Source: Rhizobium sp. Leaf262
GTDB taxonomy: Bacteria > Pseudomonadota > Alphaproteobacteria > Rhizobiales > Rhizobiaceae
Direction of reading: 5' to 3'
DNA: 64,000 bases
NCBI RefSeq assembly: GCF_001422245.1
Contig: NZ_LMMM01000021.1
Coordinates: 62,001-126,000, forward strand
The position numbers and the translations under genes are program-made. Positions 60,609-64,000 of this stretch are shown in pieces; position 1 is the stretch's first letter, and each line of letters starts with the position of its first letter. The notes beneath the pieces were generated by a model, which searched no databases, had not been told where the DNA came from, and worked only from the letters and a program-made list of their open reading frames with translations.

Positions 60609-61094
60609 ATGCCAACTTTACTCTGTGGCGTGAAGAATCGCTGCACAGTATCTGGTTTGTCATTTCGGAAAGGGAAACCACTGACAACAGTACACACCAA
60701 GGGAAGAGCTTTCAGCGCTATCCCAAAGAGCATGGAGAGTGGCGTTGATGCTGCCCGTCGTGCCCTCGGAACCGTCCTCGCAAGCGTAGAGGACTCCAAA
60801 GCAGAAGACATCGTTTACCTGAACATTGCCGGAAAATCGGCGCTTGCGGACTACATGGTTGTAGTCTCCGGGCGATCCAACAGGCATGTCTCGGCCATTT
60901 GCGAGCATCTCATCTCCGATATGAAGGATGAGGGCTTCGGCCACTCCCGCGTCGAAGGCTTAGAAGCCGGTGACTGGGTGGTGATCGACGCAGGCGATGT
61001 CATCATCCATGTGTTCCGTCCCGAAGTCCGAGCGTTCTACAACATCGAAAAGATGTGGGCCGCCCCTGACATCGAGGAAGAAACGCTGCATTGA
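60609..61094 (+). CDS. rsfS: Ribosomal silencing factor RsfS
   Basis: This protein of up to 161 aa binds L14 and blocks subunit joining when nutrients are short. The core VLASVEDSKAEDIVYLNIAGKSALADYMVVVSGRSNRHV is diagnostic. The N-terminal 40 residues are longer than in E. coli; the conserved TKGRAFSAIPKS suggests the start is upstream of the ATG at 60732, but ATG 60609 is not certain. It is next to nadD, as in many bacteria. Confidence 0.88.
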   Translation: MPTLLCGVKNRCTVSGLSFRKGKPLTTVHTKGRAFSAIPKSMESGVDAARRALGTVLASVEDSKAEDIVYLNIAGKSALADYMVVVSGRSNRHVSAICEHLISDMKDEGFGHSRVEGLEAGDWVVIDAGDVIIHVFRPEVRAFYNIEKMWAAPDIEEETLH

Positions 61095-61105
61095 TGCGGT
61101 ATCAA

Positions 61106-61126
61106 GGCCGATGCGCCGCATCGGCC
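61106..61126. repeat. Short hairpin between rsfS and rlmH
   Basis: GGCCGATGC and GCATCGGCC form a perfect 9-bp stem around GCC, 11 bp after the rsfS stop. There is no T-run, so it could be a processing or stability element. Confidence 0.35.
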
Positions 61127-61196
61127 GCATAGAAATCCGCCGCCTGTCCTGATAGATACGCAAACGACTGAGTTTGCGATATGGATGGATGTGTGA

Positions 61197-61679
61197 ATGC
61201 GGATTTCAATTTTTGCGGTGGGACGGCTTAAATCCGGCCCTGAAAAAGATCTTGCGTCGCGCTATCTGGACCGTTTCGCCAAAACGGGACCGGCCATCGG
61301 TCTCGAATTTTCCCGTGTCATAGAGGTGGCGGAAAGCCGCGCCTCCAACGCCGAAACGCGCAAGCGCGAAGAAGCTGCGATGCTCGAAAAACATCTAGCC
61401 GACGGCGCTGCCCTCATTTTACTCGACGAGCGCGGCAAGGCGCTCGACAGCCCGGCCTTTGCCGATCTGTTCGGCAATATGCGCGACAGCGGCAAGCGCG
61501 ATCTGGTGATCGCCATCGGCGGCGCGGATGGGCTTGACCCTTCACTTTACGACAAGGCCTCCGCCACCCTGTGTCTCGGCAAACTCACATGGCCGCACCA
61601 ACTCGTGCGAATCTTGATTGCGGAACAGCTTTATCGTGCGGTGACGATCCTATCCGGCCATCCCTATCACCGCGTTTAA
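61197..61679 (+). CDS. rlmH: 23S rRNA pseudouridine1915 N3-methyltransferase RlmH
   Basis: This 160-aa SPOUT methyltransferase has the knot motif VIAIGGADGLDPSLYDKA and the C-terminal LTWPHQLVRILIAEQLYRA with HPYHRV. It methylates pseudouridine 1915 in helix 69 of 23S rRNA. The ATG at 61197 gives the usual length. Confidence 0.97.
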   Translation: MRISIFAVGRLKSGPEKDLASRYLDRFAKTGPAIGLEFSRVIEVAESRASNAETRKREEAAMLEKHLADGAALILLDERGKALDSPAFADLFGNMRDSGKRDLVIAIGGADGLDPSLYDKASATLCLGKLTWPHQLVRILIAEQLYRAVTILSGHPYHRV

Positions 61680-61806
61680 AGTTTCCCGAAGCCGTATCTC
61701 GCCACAAATCCGGCCATCATATTGCCTAGTCCGAGGACGACCCTCTTGGCGCGACGCGCCGAAGCAGCGTATGGTCGCCAATCTTTTCGACGGTTAGACA
61801 TATTCC

Positions 61807-63213
61807 ATGGCAGATGCACCCCGCAGACACAGGTGGACGACCCTTTCGGGCGCGATCCTTGCTGCCTGCATGGTCGCCTCCTATCCGGCTCTTCGCGCAT
61901 GGGCTCAGGAAGACGTTGCGCCAGCCACGACAGAGGGTGCGGCCCAACAGCCAAACGATCTCGATGCGCTCGAAAAACGCCGCGACCAGAACCGGGAGGA
62001 TTTGCAGGAACTGGTCGATAGTATCGGCCTGTCCGAAGACAAATCCCGTCAGCTGCAAGACAGTATTGCAGCGCTCAATCAGGATACGGCCCGCATCAAG
62101 GACGAGCTGATCGCTTCGGCCGCACGCCGCAAGGATCTGGAAGACAAGATCAGCGATGGCGAAGATCGCCTTGCCAAGCTCGGTATTCGCGAAGATGAGG
62201 TCAAGGCGTCTCTGCAAGAACGGCGCGACGTGCTGGCAGAGGTGTTGGCCGCGCTGCAACGCATGGGCCGCAATCCGCCCCCCGCCCTTCTCGTTTCGCC
62301 GGAAGATGCGCTGGCATCCGTCCGCAGCGCCATCCTGCTCGGCGCCGTCGTTCCGGGCATTCGCTCGGAGACGGACAAGCTGGTTTCCGCTCTCAAAGAG
62401 TTGACCGACCTGCGCCAGGCCATCGCGGGCGAAAAACAACAGCTGACCGGCACAATGACGGCGAGCCTCGAAGAAGAAAAGCGGCTCGATCTTCTGCGGC
62501 TCGAAAACGAGAAACGCAACACGCAAACGGCGAGCGATCTGGAGGCAGAACGCAAGCGTTCTGAAGAACTTGCAAGCAAGGCAACCAGTCTCGAAGGGCT
62601 GGTTTCATCGCTTGAAAGCGAGATTTCCTCGGTGCGGGAAGCCAAAGAAAAAGAGCGTCTGGAGCAGGAAAGACTGGCCGCTTTATCGCAGTCCGAACGG
62701 GACAAGGTGCAGGCCGAAACCGACGCCGGAATGCCCGATAAAAACCGCATTGCGCCCGCATATCCGTTTTCGAGTCTGAAGGGCAAGCTGGCCATGCCGG
62801 TCTCTGGCGATGTGCTGCGAAAGTTCGGTGATGCCGACGGAACCGGGCATTTTTCCAAGGGAATCGTCGTTGCAACCGGCCCCGAGGCACTGGTGACTGC
62901 GCCTGCTGATGGGTTCGTCGTTTTCGCCGGGGAATTTCGCAGTTATGGCCGCATGATTATTCTCAATGCCGGTGACGGTTATCATCTGGTGCTGACAGGC
63001 ATGGACAATGTGAGGACAAGGCAGGGCATGTTTGTGTTCGCTGGCGAACCCATTGCCTCCATGGGCGCAAAAAGAGTGGCGAGTGCCGCTGCATTGGCGC
63101 TGGAAACTGACAGGCCGACACTTTACATTGAATTCAGGAAAGACGGCGTACCAGTTGATTCTCAACCATGGTGGACCGTAAAAAATACCGGAAGGGCGCG
63201 CAATGATTCGTAA
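61807..63213 (+). CDS. EnvC-like murein hydrolase activator with a degenerate LytM domain
   Basis: This 468-aa protein has a signal peptide ending near residue 35 (LRAWAQ), a long coiled coil at about 50-300 and a C-terminal M23/LytM fold at about 320-465. The usual zinc motifs are not intact: HFSKGIV replaces HxxxD, and HLVLTG replaces HxH. That indicates an inactive enzyme that activates amidases, as EnvC does in E. coli division. It overlaps the ctpA start by 11 bases. Confidence 0.88.
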   Translation: MADAPRRHRWTTLSGAILAACMVASYPALRAWAQEDVAPATTEGAAQQPNDLDALEKRRDQNREDLQELVDSIGLSEDKSRQLQDSIAALNQDTARIKDELIASAARRKDLEDKISDGEDRLAKLGIREDEVKASLQERRDVLAEVLAALQRMGRNPPPALLVSPEDALASVRSAILLGAVVPGIRSETDKLVSALKELTDLRQAIAGEKQQLTGTMTASLEEEKRLDLLRLENEKRNTQTASDLEAERKRSEELASKATSLEGLVSSLESEISSVREAKEKERLEQERLAALSQSERDKVQAETDAGMPDKNRIAPAYPFSSLKGKLAMPVSGDVLRKFGDADGTGHFSKGIVVATGPEALVTAPADGFVVFAGEFRSYGRMIILNAGDGYHLVLTGMDNVRTRQGMFVFAGEPIASMGAKRVASAAALALETDRPTLYIEFRKDGVPVDSQPWWTVKNTGRARNDS

Positions 63214-64000
63214 GGCTTCACTTCTCCTCATTGGTGGACTTATGGGTGCCACAGCGATGAGCGTTATCTACTCGGCAAGCATGCCGGCACAGGCTGCCGG
63301 TCCTTCGACGTATAAGGAGCTGTCGATTTTTGGTGACGTCTTCGAGCGTGTGCGTGCCCAATATGTGACGCCCCCCGATGACAAGAAGCTGGTCGAAAAT
63401 GCCATCAACGGCATGTTGAGCTCGCTCGATCCGCATTCGAGCTTCCTGAACGCCCAGGACGCCAACGACATGCGTTCGCAGACCAAGGGTGAATTCGGCG
63501 GTCTCGGCATCGAAGTGACGATGGAAAACGAGCTGGTCAAGGTGATCTCCCCAATGGACGATACGCCAGCAGCCAAGGCCGGCATTCTTGCCGGCGACTT
63601 CATCTCCGAAATCGATGGCCAGCCGGTGCGCGGCCTGAAGCTGGAAGATGCCGTCGAAAAGATGCGCGGTGCGGTCAAGACGCCGATCAAGCTGACGATC
63701 ATCCGCCAGGGTGCCGACAAGCCGCTCGACATCACCGTCATGCGTGAGATCATTGCCGTACGTGCCGTCAAGTCGCGCGTCGAAGGCGGCGATGTCGGTT
63801 ATCTGCGTGTCATCTCCTTCACCGAAAAGACCTATGACGATCTCGAAAAGGCGATCAAGAAGATCAAGGAAGACGTTCCAGCCGACAAGCTGAAGGGCTA
63901 CGTCCTCGATCTGCGCCTCAATCCGGGCGGTCTTCTCGATCAGGCCATCAACGTCTCCGACGCCTTCCTCGAACGCGGCGAGGTCGTTTCGACCCGCGGT
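63203..64000 (+). CDS. ctpA: S41 family C-terminal processing peptidase CtpA, 5' part
   Basis: The frame runs from ATG 63203 to the window end with no stop, so only the first 266 codons are visible. It has a signal sequence (SLLLIGGLMGATAMSVIYSA...AQAA), the N-terminal helical region (FGDVFERVRAQYVTPPDDKKLVENAINGMLSSLDPHSSFLN), a PDZ domain (GGLGIEVTMENELVKVISPMDDTPAAKAGI) and the start of the peptidase domain (YVLDLRLNPGGLLDQA). The Ser/Lys dyad is beyond the edge. It would process periplasmic proteins and is coupled to the EnvC-like gene. Confidence 0.95.
   Translation, partial: MIRKASLLLIGGLMGATAMSVIYSASMPAQAAGPSTYKELSIFGDVFERVRAQYVTPPDDKKLVENAINGMLSSLDPHSSFLNAQDANDMRSQTKGEFGGLGIEVTMENELVKVISPMDDTPAAKAGILAGDFISEIDGQPVRGLKLEDAVEKMRGAVKTPIKLTIIRQGADKPLDITVMREIIAVRAVKSRVEGGDVGYLRVISFTEKTYDDLEKAIKKIKEDVPADKLKGYVLDLRLNPGGLLDQAINVSDAFLERGEVVSTRG

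Overview
The window is ordinary core chromosome of an alphaproteobacterium in the Rhizobiaceae, most likely the Agrobacterium/Rhizobium group. The evidence is the gene order mdh-sucCD-sucAB-lpd next to zapE and sdhCDAB, the atpHAGDC operon, hemCD followed by a Mic60-like gene and hemY, the series rplU-rpmA-obgE-proB-proA-nadD-rsfS-rlmH-envC-ctpA, an Omp19-like lipoprotein known from Brucella and its relatives, and moderately GC-rich DNA. I see no rRNA, tRNA, insertion sequence, prophage or CRISPR array.

Layout. 1-4.8 kb: the end of tamB, then two soluble PAS-PAS chemoreceptors flanking cheW. 4.8-11.3 kb, minus strand: an OFA-type MFS carrier, a sensor kinase/NtrC-type regulator pair and fdhD; the carrier has a near-perfect sigma54 promoter and two dyads that look like regulator binding sites. 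11.5-16.6 kb: the F1 ATP synthase operon. 16.8-20.6 kb: a small membrane protein, priA and divergent xerC. 20.7-23.9 kb: a TraB/GumN protein and a BCCT choline/betaine transporter. 24-35 kb, minus strand: lpd, an SDR, LysE and MAPEG genes, sucB, sucA, sucD, sucC and mdh. 35.2-40.6 kb: zapE, an Omp19-like inhibitor lipoprotein and sdhBADC. 40.9-44.7 kb: a secreted small protein and the run tsaD-gpsA-yciI-EVE-methyltransferase. 44.8-50 kb: hemC, hemD, Mic60-like, hemY, terB. 50-54 kb: a FliN-like orphan, yggT, ppa, a small membrane protein, a CitE-like lyase, a DUF1737 protein and a zincin. 54.2-64 kb: rplU, rpmA, two GNATs, obgE, proBA, nadD, rsfS, rlmH, an EnvC-like protein and ctpA, which is cut by the window end.

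How the genes work together. The centre of the window is energy metabolism. Oxoglutarate dehydrogenase (SucA, SucB, Lpd), succinyl-CoA synthetase, succinate dehydrogenase and malate dehydrogenase form most of the oxidative TCA cycle and feed the respiratory chain; ATP synthase uses the resulting proton gradient. A methyltransferase related to the ETF-beta lysine methyltransferases and GpsA lie close by. Two nearly identical dyads sharing an 18-bp string lie upstream of mdh and between sdhC and a secreted-protein gene. They could be sites for a common regulator of TCA genes.

There is no obvious exotic system. The strongest under-described signals are regulatory: the sigma54-controlled OFA carrier module, the shared TCA-region dyad, a large inverted repeat between priA and xerC, and a hairpin between atpD and atpC. 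Start codons were chosen by visible ribosome-binding sites and family lengths, so several differ from the longest open frame; these are noted in the entries.
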